64,000 nucleotides of DNA. Source: Ulota crispa (lineage: Eukaryota > Streptophyta > Bryopsida > Orthotrichales > Orthotrichaceae). The stretch lies in NCBI GenBank assembly GCA_963920765.1, contig OY987252.1, forward strand, positions 746,501 through 810,500, written 5' to 3'. The position numbers and the translations under genes were made by a program. Position 1 is the first letter of the stretch, and every line of letters starts with the position of its first letter. Positions 35,977 through 47,795 of this stretch are shown in pieces. The notes under the pieces are model-generated. The model was not told where the DNA came from and did not search any database. It was given only the letters and a program-made list of their open reading frames with translations.

Positions 35977-36635
35977 TCAGAACATGGATGTTTTTTTTAG
36001 CCATTGGGTCAAAGCTCCATCATCTTTGTAGTCATATAGTCCTAGTCCGTTGCAACGGATTTTGACTAGAGTGGTGGCACCTTCCACCCAAACCATTTGA
36101 GGGGAGGGTAGTTCTTCATCCCTGTTAGTGTCAAACACTAATCCCCTTGGATTGATCCCAACCATGGTCCAAATCCCAACATGACCATATGTGAAGGTAG
36201 GGTGCTTGTTTGCCTAATCGATTACCCCCCTACATTGTCACAAGAATCCCTTCCTAGAAGCAGAGGGTAAGCTCCTTTTCATGGCTCCTTCAATTGTAGG
36301 ACTTCAAACTTGAGGGTGTAGTCCATACCGCCTGTTTGCATACGTATATCTTTGATTTGGTCTAGTGGTTTGATCATGCTTTGGTTAGCACATTTCAATG
36401 AGAGGTAAGACAGATGCATCCCTTTCAGTTCCAGTTGCTCCAGGGGTGTAGCTGGCATGATATTTACCTCGCTCCCATTGTGCACAAGGACAATTGGAAT
36501 GATCTTGTCAATAATCTCTACATTGATTTCTACTGCCGCAAAGGTGGCTTGAGAGCCGTGATGGTCAGTGATTGGCTCCATTTTGTGTACATGAGCAAGT
36601 CTAGGTGTTCGTCTGATGGTAGCGCCATCCTTCAT
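35977..36635 (-). pseudogene. retrotransposon aspartic protease, inactive
   Basis: The reading includes VLVHNGSEVNIMPATPLEQL, then LKCANQSMIKPLDQIKDIRM and, after a frame break, a stretch like RDFL-QCRGVIDQANKHPTF. This follows the retropepsin pattern of plant Ty3 elements, in which an active site D-(S/T/G)-G is followed by a strand and later by a GRxWL segment. Here the expected catalytic Asp is His (codon at 36480-36482), so even an intact protein could not act as a protease. It lies downstream of the nucleocapsid-like segment at 36888-37899. Confidence 0.7.
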
Positions 36636-36887
36636 GTGTTTGCATAAGGCAAGAGCCAGCTTTATTAATTGCCCAAATGAGATATCTACTTTGGCCCTCG
36701 CAAAGTCATTCCATAGATCGTATGGGTTGGATGGGTTCTCCTTTCATGGCTGCTTTGTCCTACGCGTTGGGTTAGGGTGATGGCTAGATTTGCCCATAGG
36801 GAGGAATTGGTGCTTGTTCTCATCTAGCTCTGCCCTCATAGAGAGGTGAGCATTGAAGCTAACTTCCCTAGCCGTGTCTTTTAAGGT

Positions 36888-37899
36888 CTATTGAAGATCC
36901 AAGAACCGTAGAGAATCTTTGGACAAATGTAAGGTAGCATTCTCTAAATTGCTAAAGTCCTCTTCTACCTCTTGCAGGGCAAGGGGTGCAGCAATTGTTG
37001 CCCCTCCCCTGGTGACCACCATGGCAAGAGCACATACATATGTTGGCTCTTTGTCCTCTACCTCTACTAATAGAGTTGGTTGGACTATATCCCCTTGAGG
37101 CGGACCACTATCTATATAGCAAGTGTCTTGTGTAGTTGGTGCTAGGGCTTTTGGAATGATGTGCATAGTGGTTTGCAAGGCAACAAGTGGATTATGATTT
37201 TGACAACTCTGAGCATGGACATAATACGGGTTTGGGGCAACCAAGGTCTCTATTGGATTCGAGAAGCAAATGCCCTTCAAATTTTGATGTGCTTGTGCTG
37301 CGTAGTCGGCTTGAGGCAGTTCCAAGGAAACAACCTTGTTGGATGTGTTACAGCAATTGGTGGATGACGTTCTTTGCAGCATTTGCACTTGATGTTGTTT
37401 GTCATCCAACCATCTCCATGTGCGTGGTGATAACCACATGTGGGGCATTGCCTTTGTGGGTTGCCCTCTCTAGGTTGAGGGTTTTGAGTTGGCTGAGAGG
37501 CGTTGGGATGTTGATAAGGCTGGTTGCGGGACAATTCTTTGGGCCTCAAGGACAAGGTTTCCTTGAGTTTTAGACAAAATTGCGGCATGTGATTCAGCTG
37601 ACCGCAATTGTTGCACTAGACTCTTGTCAAATGCAATCTCAACTTGTGATAGGAGGGATGTCCACATGACCCTAGACGCGTACTAAGTTTGCCATTTGTT
37701 TGGAGAGCTCGCATGCCAACTTTGTCATCTTGTCGATGACTTGTTGCATTTCTAGACAAAGCTGATCTACGCTAGGTGCTTGCACAAGCTTGGGTTCTAT
37801 CATGGCTAGGGAGAGGTTGGTCACGCAGCAATGGGTATTGATAAATACCCAAGGTGGTGGTTTGGTGGTATACTGGAATGAATGCCAGAATGAGTTCAT
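36888..37899 (-). pseudogene. gag C-terminal / nucleocapsid-like region, broken
   Basis: The open pieces run 37899-37672, 37667-37470, 37588-37277 and 37448-36888. A helical segment (SVDQLCLEMQQVIDKMTKLA) is followed by a Gln/Pro-rich linker and then by a Cys/His cluster CPTCGYHHAHGDGW...CKCC that looks like a zinc-binding knuckle. Part of it may extend into a connector before the protease. At least one frameshift lies between pieces. It belongs with the capsid segment at 37980-38474. Confidence 0.6.
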
Positions 37900-37979
37900 T
37901 GAACCGCTTGATCATTCGATTGTTCTGTTGTCAATCAATTCTACCTCCACCGGGGCTTGTATTGCATCCTCTAGGGTCA

Positions 37980-38474
37980 TCAGCCATTAGGATAAGATAT
38001 CTTGTATTGTTGTTGAGGAGTCAATGCTTTGGAAAATATAATGACAAATAGCTGAGTCGTTGAGCAATTCCCCGACATACCTTGTATACACCATGTTGAA
38101 GCGGCAAAGTATGTCGTGATGTCCTCTGTCACTCTGCGTCTTATGCTCATCAAGGCCGCCAGAGCTTGTTGTTGGCTGGTCTTTGGGCTGAAATACTGGA
38201 GGAAGGCAGCTTGCAATTGTAACCATGTTGTGAAGAAGGCGGTAGCATGGGAACAATACCACAAATATGCCGTCCCAGTGAGGGTGTTGGGGAACCATAT
38301 CAAGGAGTAACTTAGTATGGTAATGAGGTTAGAGATTAAGATCTCTTCAAATAGTTCCACATGGGCTGCTGGGACTTTGTCACATGATCCCAAAAATCGA
38401 GGTAGCTGATGTGGTATTGAAATTTTGCATAAGCCTTGGGGTAGGTGGATTGGTAATCTCCGTGGCCATATCAT
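37980..38474 (-). pseudogene. Ty3-type gag capsid domain
   Basis: Contains PRFLGSCDKVPAAHVELFEE, then LTGTAYLWY, FTTWLQLQAAFLQYFSPK and RRVTEDITTYFAA. This is the usual order of the plant Retrotrans_gag domain (P-F-G near the start, 'A-x-W/Y' helix, W...F...F, and a later 'R...ED...Y' segment). The open part is about 164 codons. The frame does not continue intact into the region below, so the polyprotein is dead. This assigns the surrounding element to Ty3/Gypsy on the minus strand. Confidence 0.85.
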
Positions 38475-39589
38475 GGGATTAATAACCGGGTTGGTACGTC
38501 AGGCTAGAAAAGATTATGTGCGGCTTCATTGGGATTGGCGTGGCCGACTGGTTGGTAGTCCATTGGAGGAACCTCTGGAGCAATTGTTGGTCCCTTGGCT
38601 ATTGGCGGGTCGTTGCTAGACTGACTTGTTTGAAGCCCTTCTTCTTGCTAGAGCGTAAATCTCTCCTCGCTTTGGACATATCAGATGATCTAGATGGCAT
38701 CAAGAGACCCTTTACACTATGGATACATGGAACCTTAGTAGTGTGATTGGGAAGGAGAGTGTTACACTGTTATAGGTTGGCTAGAATTTGACCTATCACT
38801 TATTTCTAGCTATTGTGCCCAATGTTGTGATTGTCACAGACTAGAGTACGTATAATCTTGGCAGTAGTTGGACGTTCTTCATAGAAGTATGGAAACACCT
38901 TATGCTCCATCCGTCTAACAGTGCGTTGGTGTCAGTACCAAGTGCAGCGTTGGTTGAAAAACGTGGCTTTTAGTATCCTAGGCGTCCAAGTTCTCACACT
39001 TTGGCATGGATATGGATAGAATAGAGGATGGAATTGTGGCCGATGCAGATACTCGCTTTCTGGCTTTATATGAGAAGCCACTCAAAAATCTAAGGCGTCC
39101 TAACAAGGCTCACAGGCTGCAGAATATTCCATGATCTAACAGATCTGGTGCTTTAGGCCAAGGGTTGGAGGCACAAAGATGCTAGAAATTCCTTGGTAGC
39201 AGCTTGTAGTTACACGGCCGACCTTGGCGTGCCACTTGCGGAACAAGTGCGACTAAAGGTACAAGTTGTTGCTCTTAAGCAAGTCTTTCAAGGATTGAGG
39301 GTCAAATGCTTCCATGGATCCTTTTTGCTTGAAAGTGGCCTCGCAGAAGCGGATCGGAATCTCAAGGAGTTTGGAAAGGATCCAACCATTGTTAGAGAGC
39401 CACTAGGCCAAGAAACACTTGTAAACAAAGGTGTTCTTGAACTGCGTTCATCCTAAGCCAAGATCAAACTCTCCATAAAATTCATAGTTAAATTACTTAT
39501 AGCTTCCTTCATCGTGGACAAAGCTCATTCATAATTGGTTTTCGTCCCAAGGGATAACTTGGATTCATTTGCTAGGCAAGAACAAGCTT
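38475..39589 (-). other. retrotransposon interior, unrecognised
   Basis: This lies between the capsid segment and the N-terminal open frame of the same minus-strand element. Open frames occur on both strands but none has a recognisable motif. It is probably decayed gag or an insertion. Confidence 0.4.
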
Positions 39590-40009
39590 CTAGTATAATA
39601 TACAATAATCCAAAAATTTGATGGCTGCCACTCCGTCTTTACCCCTTGCTTGAGCTTGGATTAGTGCTTGGATGTGTTGGTTAGGATGTAGTAAATACTT
39701 GCGCGCTAAGCTCGACCAATACTCAAAATTGACGTTGAGTGTCGCTAGCCCGTGCAAGAGATCTTCAATTGGGAGATTAGAGTAACTCTTGTTGTCACTG
39801 TGATTGTCTTCATCGTGTCGATAGGATTTGTATGCCCAACCCACGTAGGTCTCCCTCCAGGTGCAAAGATCTTCACAAAGGGGTTCCTCTTCAAATGGCA
39901 AGTTTGATGGTGTTGCTATTGGCTCAGACTCCAGTGTACTGCTTTTGCTATTAGAGGCCAAAGGCACGTAGTTGTCAGTATTGAAGAATACAACTCTCAG
40001 CAGATGCAC
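39590..40009 (-). pseudogene. N-terminal open frame of the minus-strand element
   Basis: An open frame of about 139 codons starts near 40009 (TDNYVPLASNSKSSTLESEP) and has acidic and Ser-rich parts and the stretch WAYKSYRHDEDNHSDNKSY. It follows a leader (about 40310-40130, minus) that is shared with the + strand element at 44875-45005, so it is the first coding segment after the leader. The family function is unknown. It sits where gag should begin. Confidence 0.5.
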
Positions 40010-41041
40010 AAAAACGTGTTTGATGGTGCTACAAGTATAACTAAACTAGATGTACTCTAATCTAAAACTTTTGACCAAAATCAAAAAAACTCAAATGAAA
40101 CTAAAGAGAGAATCTAATGGAATCAAAATTGATACTAGCACCACTCCCAACAAATGCATTAAAATGTGAGTGCTCAAACCTCCCCCTACGAGGTCATTGC
40201 AGGCACAACTGGGTTCAGGGGTTTCACCCTTGGGAAAATCAATCAACTAGAGAGCACAAGAAGGGGGTTTGGGTTTTAGAATTCCAACTAAAAGATGCCT
40301 TCCAAGCAACGGATCTTTCTTAAAACTTCTACAACATACAATGATAAGCAAAACTAAGCAATTTACCTAAAAAATTAGAAGTTGAAGTTACATGGGCTAA
40401 TTGTAATGGAGAGCAAAAGTGATCATACCTTGTTGTCAGGTCCTACGTACCTTGCAGCTTGGTTGTTGCTAGCTTCCATTTTTCTCTGGGCATGAATGCG
40501 GATGGGGCTAGATGGGATGATACATGACACTACTAGAGGGACAAATAATCACAACATACCAAGGGGTGGTTTGGCACAACTTCACTCATGGAGCGGGTCA
40601 CCCTATGTGCTTGTGACAAATAGTCATAGTATAAAATGGGACTCAGAGATGGTGCTGCTAATGTCTTTATTCACCTTTAAATTACTCTAATAGTATCCAA
40701 GGTGACCCTCAATGACGCCTTGTCCAGCTAATGGGCAATATATGACAGGTTTGCTATTCCAAATCCAAAACTATGATGTCTAAGACTTTAACCAACAAGA
40801 AATGTATTGTGGTTGGAGACAATTATGAGATAATAACCTTGGGCCAAATTTGGTTGGTGGAAGTATTGAATTCTCTTTCCTTCTTGGTCTTTTCTTTTCT
40901 TTTAAAAGGGCTAGAATACACTAATTTTGATGGGAGGCTTCTTGGTTCAAGAGGGCAGCAGATTCCAAACTTTGAAGGCAAGGGCCAGGTTGAGAATTGG
41001 TCATGGTCCGGGGACCCGGGTATTAGCTAAGAAGGACCCAA
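40010..41041 (-). promoter_or_regulatory. untranslated leader of the minus-strand element
   Basis: On the minus strand, GGAAGGCATCTTTTAGTTGG near 40305 and GAGGTTTGAGCACTCACA near 40170 match 44878 and 44985 on the + strand. TTGTGATTATTTGTCC near 40540 matches 44630. So the two elements share a leader of several hundred bases upstream of their coding parts. A matching LTR in minus orientation is not attached here: the sequence runs directly into the start of a + strand LTR at 41042. Confidence 0.55.
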
Positions 41042-42300
41042 TGTGAGTCCTAGATTTAGCACCAGAAGTCCTGAATTTCCTTTTTGTTTTACTTAGCCTT
41101 GAAATTACATTAATAGAAGTGGAATAGCCATTTATGTTGATTTAGATTAGTTAGACCAAATTGTTAATGGTACGCCATTTACCCTACTCCATTTGGTAAG
41201 TCATTAGGAGCGATTGGTGAGGTTTTAGTAGGTTTTAGTTAGTTTGAATAACATACATACTAGGGACTTGGGATCCCCTCCAAAAGTCCCCACTAGCCTA
41301 ATTAGAGAGGGTTAGTTTAGGTTTGTCTGCTATGGCCAATGACCACATCACCCAGCTCACATTTCCCATTATTCGATCAATTGATACGTCTATACCGAAG
41401 TTGTCCAATACCTTTTGCTATGTACAGAGCGTGATTCTAAGCAGTCAACCCTACAAGGCTACTAGTTGACCCCGGTGAAAGCAGGTTGAAAAATGGCAAT
41501 AAAATGCCACCAAAATTCATGGAAGAGTTTCTCAAGGATTTACAACAATTCCCCAAGTTTCAAGTTGTTTCAATAGCAGCAAGGCCTCAAACGACGACGT
41601 TCATCCAATTTCCAAAAGGTGTGCAAAATCCAAATTCAAGATCTCATCTATTTGGAGCCCAATTGAGAGAAGCAAGGAGTGTTTCCTGGCTCCCCCAATA
41701 ATGTTGGAAGACCTCAGGAAGTCAATTTCTCATTTTTGGATGAATTCCCAATTCTAGGTTTTTCATCCATCCACCCCTAATCCTTTGTTCAAGATTCTTG
41801 ATGCCTGGTAGCTTGGAATTGGAAGTGTCAACAACCAAAACCGGCTATTTTGGGTCCAAGGAACCCAATGCCACCAATTGCATGTCATTTGGAGCTACGC
41901 TCAAAAAGTTATGGAGAATTCATCTAGATTTCATCCGTTTTGAGCGTTTTTTAGTTTTTAGGTAGATGTCAAGGAATCTATGGATCCCCTAGATAGAGGG
42001 ACAAGGTGTCCTCCCCCAAGTATATAAAGGGAGGCCTACCTCCTCTCAAAAAACACTCCTCTCATCACTTGGTCATGTTTAGATCACTCACTCCTTGTAA
42101 TCCCATCACTTGAGCACTTAGGCCCCTCTCTTGTACTCTTAGTCTTTTCCTCTTTGCAACCCCTTGTCCTTTGCTTTAGTCTCGTTTTCCATAGTTTAAG
42201 GGTCTCTTCCCATTGTGTGAGTGTGTCTACTAATCCCTAGGAAGTCAAATTAAGACCTCGTAATGCCGCTTTTCCATACTTCCTAGAAGTCCAGTTCAAG
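41042..42300 (+). mobile_element. LTR, plus orientation
   Basis: It begins TGTGAGTCCTAGATTTAGCA and is homologous to the minus-strand LTR at 47795 leftwards for about 1 kb. Shared blocks are CCACTAGCCTAATTAGAGA, TTGACTTCCTGAGGTCTTC-like sequence, CCGGTTTTGGTTGTTGACA-like sequence and a TATA region. Past about 42070 the two diverge. The 3' boundary is not fixed. Confidence 0.7.
42021..42028 (+). promoter_or_regulatory. TATA box of the LTR
   Basis: TATATAAA followed by GGGAGGCCTACCTCC, about 980 bases into the LTR. The matching place in the opposed LTR (near 46806, minus) reads AAATGTAAAAAGGGAGG, so that copy has a weakened TATA. Confidence 0.65.
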
Positions 42301-42584
42301 TCATTGAGTGGCTCACCAAGAGTCCATAGTTAGAATAGATACCTTATTAGAACCCTTCAGCCCTGCCATACCACTATTAGAACTCAACCGCATACTAGAA
42401 CAAGCCCTCCTAGCGGCTTCATCAGAATCCTTTGAACTCAGCTTTGGCTTGCTCTCTTGATTCTCTTGGAACTCTCTAAGACGTCACCTGCTAGTCAAAC
42501 TCTTTTAGCAAGCGGCTTGCCTTTGCTCATCAATTTGCCTCTAGCGCATGACAATTGCCTTCCCTTGACACTTGACGGCAACGT

Positions 42585-44040
42585 TCCAAGAGCCCAGCTC
42601 ACGTGCTTAGCGTTTTGAGAGCTTAGCCGATTGCTTGCATTTTGAGCCCTGACCCCTTGAGGACTCCAAGAGCATAGCCAGCTGCTTGCATTTTGAGCCC
42701 CCAATCACCTAAGAACCCTGTCACTAGAACTAGCTAGTGTGCTTAGCATCCCGAGAGCTAGCCAGCGTGCTTAGCATTTTGAGAGCTAGCCAGCGTGCTT
42801 AGTATTCTGAGAGCTAGCCAGCGTGCTCAACATTCCAAGAGCTAGCCAGCGTGCTAGCATCTTGAGAGCGTAGCCAGCTGCTTGCAAATTTGAGAGCTTA
42901 GCCAACTGCTTGCATTTTGAGCCTCCAATCACCCAAGAACCCCGTCACTAGAACTAGCCATTGTGCTTAGCATCCCAATAGCTAGCCAGCGTGCTTGCAA
43001 TTCAAGAGGCTTAGCCATCATGCTAGCATCTCGATAGCTAGCCAGCGTGCTTGCAATTTGAGAGGCTTAGCCATTGTGCTAGCATCTCGAGAGCTCAGCC
43101 ACGTGCTCAACATTCCAAGAGCTAGCTGCTGCTTGTACTTCAAACCTCATCACTACAGCTTACATGGCTAATACTCAAAGGCCACTGATTGTGCTAGCAT
43201 CCCGAGAGCTTAGCCAGCATGCTTAGTATTCTGAGAACTCAGCCACATGCTCAGCATCCCGAGAGCTAGCTCGCTGCTTGCATTTCAAGTCTCGTCACCA
43301 CTCAAGAACCTCGTCACTACAATTCATACCGCTAACACTTGAGGGCCCCCTTGATCACACTAGTATCCAAGACCGGCCAGCGTGTCTAGCATCCAAGAGC
43401 TAGCTAGTTGCTTGCTTCTCAAGCCCCAATTAGCAAGAACCCCGTCACTACTTGAGAACCCTATCCCTACAGCCCACTAGCATTCCTAGAGCTCAGCAGT
43501 GTGCTCAACACCCCAAGAGCCAGCCACGTGCTTAGCATCTCAAGGGCCCAGCAGCGTGCTTAGCATTTCAAGAGCAAGCCAGCTACTTAGCATTTTGATT
43601 CCTGACCTCCAAGAGCCCCGTCACACACCCTCAAAATACTCCTAATCCCACTAGTATTTCAAGAGCCAGCTAGTGTGTCTAGCAGCCGAGAGACCAGTCA
43701 CGTCGCTTAGCATTCCAAGAGCCAGCACCCTAAGAGTCAGCTCACGTGCTTAGCATCTTGAGAGCCAACAGTGTGCTTAGCATTCCAAGAGTTTAGCCTT
43801 GTGCTCAATATTTCAAGAGCTCAGCCAGCTGCATAGCACTCCAAGAGCCAGTCACAAGCTCAAAACACCCCTTGATCCCACTAGCATTCCAAGAGCCAAC
43901 CAGCATGTCTAGCAGCCGAGATACTAGTAGTGTGCTTAGCATCCCGAGAGCTTAGCCGCGTGCTCAAATATTTCAAGAGCCAGTCACGAGCTCAAAATAC
44001 CCTTGATCCCCACTAGCATTTCTAGAAGCCAGCCCCTGCC
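42585..44040. repeat. 28-bp degenerate minisatellite within the element
   Basis: The unit GAGAGCTAGCCAGCGTGCTTAGCATTNN is repeated with many variants over about 1.45 kb (clean runs near 42750-42880). It lies between the LTR promoter and the leader at 44875, so it is in the transcribed, untranslated part of the element. The minus-strand copy shows no such array. Confidence 0.85.
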
Positions 44041-44874
44041 GCGAGAGCCAACCCCCGCTATGAGAGCCAGCCCCGCCGCCAGAGCTCGCGCCGCTGCCAG
44101 AGCCGCCCCACTGCAAGAGCTTGCGCCTTTAGTCCTGACGGCCGGTGTCTTGCGACTCTCAGCGCCCCTGCTTGTTGACCCTCAGCTTTGCTGGCCCAAG
44201 CTTGCCCATCCAACCCTCCAGCCCAACTTCCAAGGGCAAGCTAAAAGACAGAGTAAGAGAAAAACAAAGGAGAAGGAAGTGGCAAGCCTCAATTACTTCT
44301 CACCCACTTCTTGGATTAAGAGGATATTTCCCAAAGGACCATTAAAGGGTGAGATTAATTACTGATGTCTAAAACCCCTTAGATTATTTTCTTGATAACT
44401 CCTATTTGCATCATAAGTTTGGTGCCTTGGATAGTGAATCCATCATCCCTTGACCATTAGCTAGTTTGGTGGTGACTTTGCACTCTATGATACTCTTTTG
44501 CATTATTTAAGGGTGGATAATCCCTTCCTTAGCCATTGGCCGGAGTTTGGATGAAGTTGTGATTATTTGTCACACGCTCAAGTAGTATACCGGTTCGTTA
44601 AAGGAGGTTGGCCATCCAAATCCCGTAACGTGTTGTGATTATTTGTCCTAGAATAAGGCCAAGCGCTTACTTATTTACATCCCCCACTACCGTATCCAAA
44701 GGAGAATGGAGGCCATCCATGATCAAGCAATGGGCTAAGTGGAACCCCAGGATGAGGTATGATTTCTTACAACCTACGTCAATTAATCCCTTTCAATTCA
44801 CACTCAATCCTTTGAAGGATTATTCTCTTTGTTCATCATTGTATGCTGTAAACTTTTAGCAAAGATCAATTGCT
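44041..44874 (+). other. GC-rich patch and leader sequence, no gene
   Basis: 44040-44110 is unusually GC-rich and reads as Ala/Arg-rich in one frame, which is a product of the adjacent repeat. From about 44550 two partial copies of a TTGTGATTATTTGTC motif occur (44558, 44633), shared with the minus-strand leader. Confidence 0.45.
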
Positions 44875-45005
44875 TAGAAGGCATCTTTTAGTTGGAAATC
44901 TACAACCAAACCACCCTTGAGCTCTGATAGCTCATCCTCTAGTTCAATTTAGAACTTGGTTGTGTATGCGCTTATTTCCAGAGGAGGAGGTTTGAGCACT
45001 CACAC
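44875..45005 (+). promoter_or_regulatory. leader segment shared with the minus-strand element
   Basis: Matches the complement of about 40310-40165: TAGAAGGCATCTTTTAGTTGG at its start and GAGGTTTGAGCACTCACA at its end. Coding sequence follows this point in the minus-strand element. Here an array of short repeats follows instead, so gag is missing. Confidence 0.65.
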
Positions 45006-45019
45006 CCGGGTATCAGCCA

Positions 45020-45640
45020 AAGAGGACGTTGGACATCAAGAGTTGAGGCTAGAAGTTGGACAACGAGAGTTGGAGCCAGAAGCTGGTTAGTGAGAAAACC
45101 AAGGCTAGACAGCTGAATAATGAGAATCAAGAGCTAGAGTTGGAAGCCAAGAGTTGAGAGCTACACAGCTGAGACCGAGAGCCAGAGCTGGACTCTAAGA
45201 ATTGAGGCTAGAAGCTGAACGGCCAAGAATTGAGACCTAGACAGCTAAGAAAATAAGAATCAAGAGCTAGGCAGCTTAGACCAAGAGCTTAGAGATGGAT
45301 GCTGAGGATCGAGGCTAGGCAATGGGAAAATTGGGAGCTAGACAGTTGAGAAAATGAGAATAGAGAGTTAAGATAGCTGAGATCGAGAGCCAGAGCTGGA
45401 CGCCAAGAATTGAGAGCAAGACAATTGAGACTGAGGGCTAGAGCTGGACGTCAAGAATTGAAAGCTAGACAGCTGAGGAAATGAGAATCAAGACCTATGC
45501 AATTGAGATCGTGAGCTTAGAGCTGGATGCTGAGAATCAAGGCTAGAAGTTGAACGGCCAAGATCGAGCGCTTAGAGTTGGATGCTAGAAATCAAGAGTT
45601 AGTAGCTAGTCACTAAGAATTGAGAGCTGAAAGTGACTGG
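45020..45640. repeat. ~24-bp degenerate array replacing gag
   Basis: Related units such as GAATTGAGAGCTAGACAGCTGAGA and AGAATCAAGAGCTAGGCAGC follow one another with a period near 24 bases and many changes. It begins about 15 bases after the conserved leader. Confidence 0.75.
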
Positions 45641-46540
45641 TCATGCCACAAGCTAAAGAATTTTTGAGCAAGGCAATGCCTCAAGCTGAGAGAAGCAATT
45701 AGTAGGGTGGCTTCTTAGAGAGCTACCAAAGGAATTGGGTTAGTTGGCCAAAGTTGATCTAATTAAGGAGATTCCACAAGAGCTGCTAGAGGGGTTTGGA
45801 GGGTGATGATGACAAGGGGCAAAGTTTTGGTAAGGTACTGATAAGCTAACTCAAAAAGGCAAGGCTCCTAACTATGGGCGCAGGTTACTTCAGAGAAAAC
45901 ACACTCATGTAGTTGCAAGAAACACTTCACAGTTTTGTCTCAAACACCCTTAGTACTGGTAGTACTAGGTAGTATTATGAGCTTTTGGAATATCCTTTTT
46001 AAATAAAACAAAATATGGACAGTTTGTAAAGTACTTAAAATAGCATACTTGTGAAAATTCAAATCTAAAAAAATATTATTCTAAAAGTTATACGCAAAAC
46101 AAAATCACCAACAAAAAGCCAATTTCTTTCTTGCTTTTTAGAAAATAGTAAAATAATTTAGAAAAATAAAACAAGAACTGACCATTTGAAAATCCATTAA
46201 ACCCATTCACATGGTTCAATTGCTTTGCCAAGGAATTTCTTTGTATTTCGCCAATGAAGGGAGATAGGATGCCCACTTTAAGACAATGCAGATGCCATGG
46301 AATTTATAATTTTGCAAAACCCTTCTACAAATTCATGTAAGCATGCTCCATAAACAACATCCCTGATTTATAGTCCTAGAAAAGCATTTTTGGACCCAAA
46401 ATAGTACAAAAAACCCCAAAAATGGCCAACGTAGACACCTATTTGGAGGCTATTCAAAAATAGTAAAATAATTTTAAAAAAATGTCAAAAGTTATGGAAG
46501 GACTGTAACTATAACATGTACCTTTTTATTAAATTTTAGC
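45641..46540. other. element interior, no gene
   Basis: No recognisable coding sequence. A short CAGCTG/AAGAGCTGCTAGAG-type remnant continues to about 45800, then AT-rich sequence up to the opposed LTR. Confidence 0.45.
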
Positions 46541-47795
46541 TCAAAAGAACTTGCTTCGCAAAAATTACAAGCCAAAAAACACCAGCAAGAGGTGAAGGGG
46601 ACAAAAAATAGTACAAGTGTTTCTTGCAATCACCCACTAAGGAAAGGCTAAGGGGCACATGGTAGAGGAATGTGAGGGCCAACAATACTATTGCTAAGAG
46701 ATGGTAATATAAGAGAAAAAAAGATGGATTATAATGAGAAAGTGATACAAGTGATAAGTGGTGATGGAAGTGATGAGAGTGATGGTTTGAAAGGAGGTGG
46801 GCCTCCCTTTTTACATTTGGGGGAGGACAGCTTGGCTTTCTATCTAGGGAATCCATAAATCCCCTGAAATCTAAGAAAAACTCAAATTGGATGAAATCTG
46901 GATGAAATCCACGTAACTTTTGGAGCGTAGCTTCAATTGACAAACGAATGGTGCCATTGGATTCCTTCGCCCCAAAATAGTTGGTTTTGGTTGTTCACAT
47001 TTCCAATTCCAAGCTAGAAATCATTGGGAATCTCAATGAAAGGATCAAGTGTGAATGGATGAAAAACCCAAAATTGGGAGTTCATTCCAAATTATAAAAT
47101 TGACTTCCCAAGGTCTTCTGAAGTTGTTGGGGGAATTGGGAGGCATTCCTTGCTTTCGTCAAACAGACTCTAGATGATTAACATCTTGCAATTTGATGTC
47201 ACACAAATTCTTGATATCAGTTGGTGATTGTCGTTTGGGGCTTTGCTATTATTGAAACAACTTCAAACTTAGGAAAGTGTCTTGAATCCTTGAGAAACTC
47301 TCCCATGAATTATGGTGGCATTTTACCACCATTTGTCAACCTCCTTGGTTGGGATTGACTAATAACCTAGCAGTATTAATTGCTTAGAATCATGCTTTTT
47401 AAGAAGCAAAAGGTATTGGGAACCTTAGGTATAGACGCACTAAATGTTGTTGTGGTAGTTGTCGAGTTGCAAGCTGGCAATGTGGTCCTTGGCCATGGCA
47501 TAACTAATTTACTCCTAAACCTAACCTTCTCTAATTAGGTTAGTGGGGATTTCTGGAGGGGATCCCAAGCCTCATGTATGTGTGTCACTCGTACTAACTT
47601 AAAACTACTAAATTTCACTAAATTACTCTCAATGGCTTGCCAAATGGAGTAGGATAAATAGCCTACCATTAACCATTTGGTTTAACTAATCTAAATGAAC
47701 ATAAATGGCTATTCTACTTATATTGAAGTAATTTTAATGCTAAATAAAACAAAAAATAAATTCAGGACTTTTGATCCTAAATCTGGTACTCATAA
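46541..47795 (-). mobile_element. LTR, minus orientation
   Basis: The minus strand begins TATGAGTACCAGATTTAGGA at 47795. It matches the LTR at 41042 through the blocks near 47660 (AATGGCTATT), 47545 (TCTAATTAGGTTAGTGGGGA), 47120 (GACTTCCCAAGGTCTTCTG) and 46960 (CCCCAAAATAGTTGG). Homology fades around 46780. With the fragment at 35020 it could be a 5'/3' LTR pair around the minus-strand gag region, with the + strand LTR and arrays inserted between. Confidence 0.65.

Noticed and set aside
44003-44365. Ala/Arg-rich 120-codon open frame
   Set aside because: Its first part is translated from the GC-rich end of the 28-bp array. It has no motif and no matching frame in the related element.
46536-46943. 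135-codon His/Leu-rich frame with apparent membrane segments
   Set aside because: It lies inside the LTR (minus strand), overlapping its TATA region, and is not conserved in the LTR at 41042.
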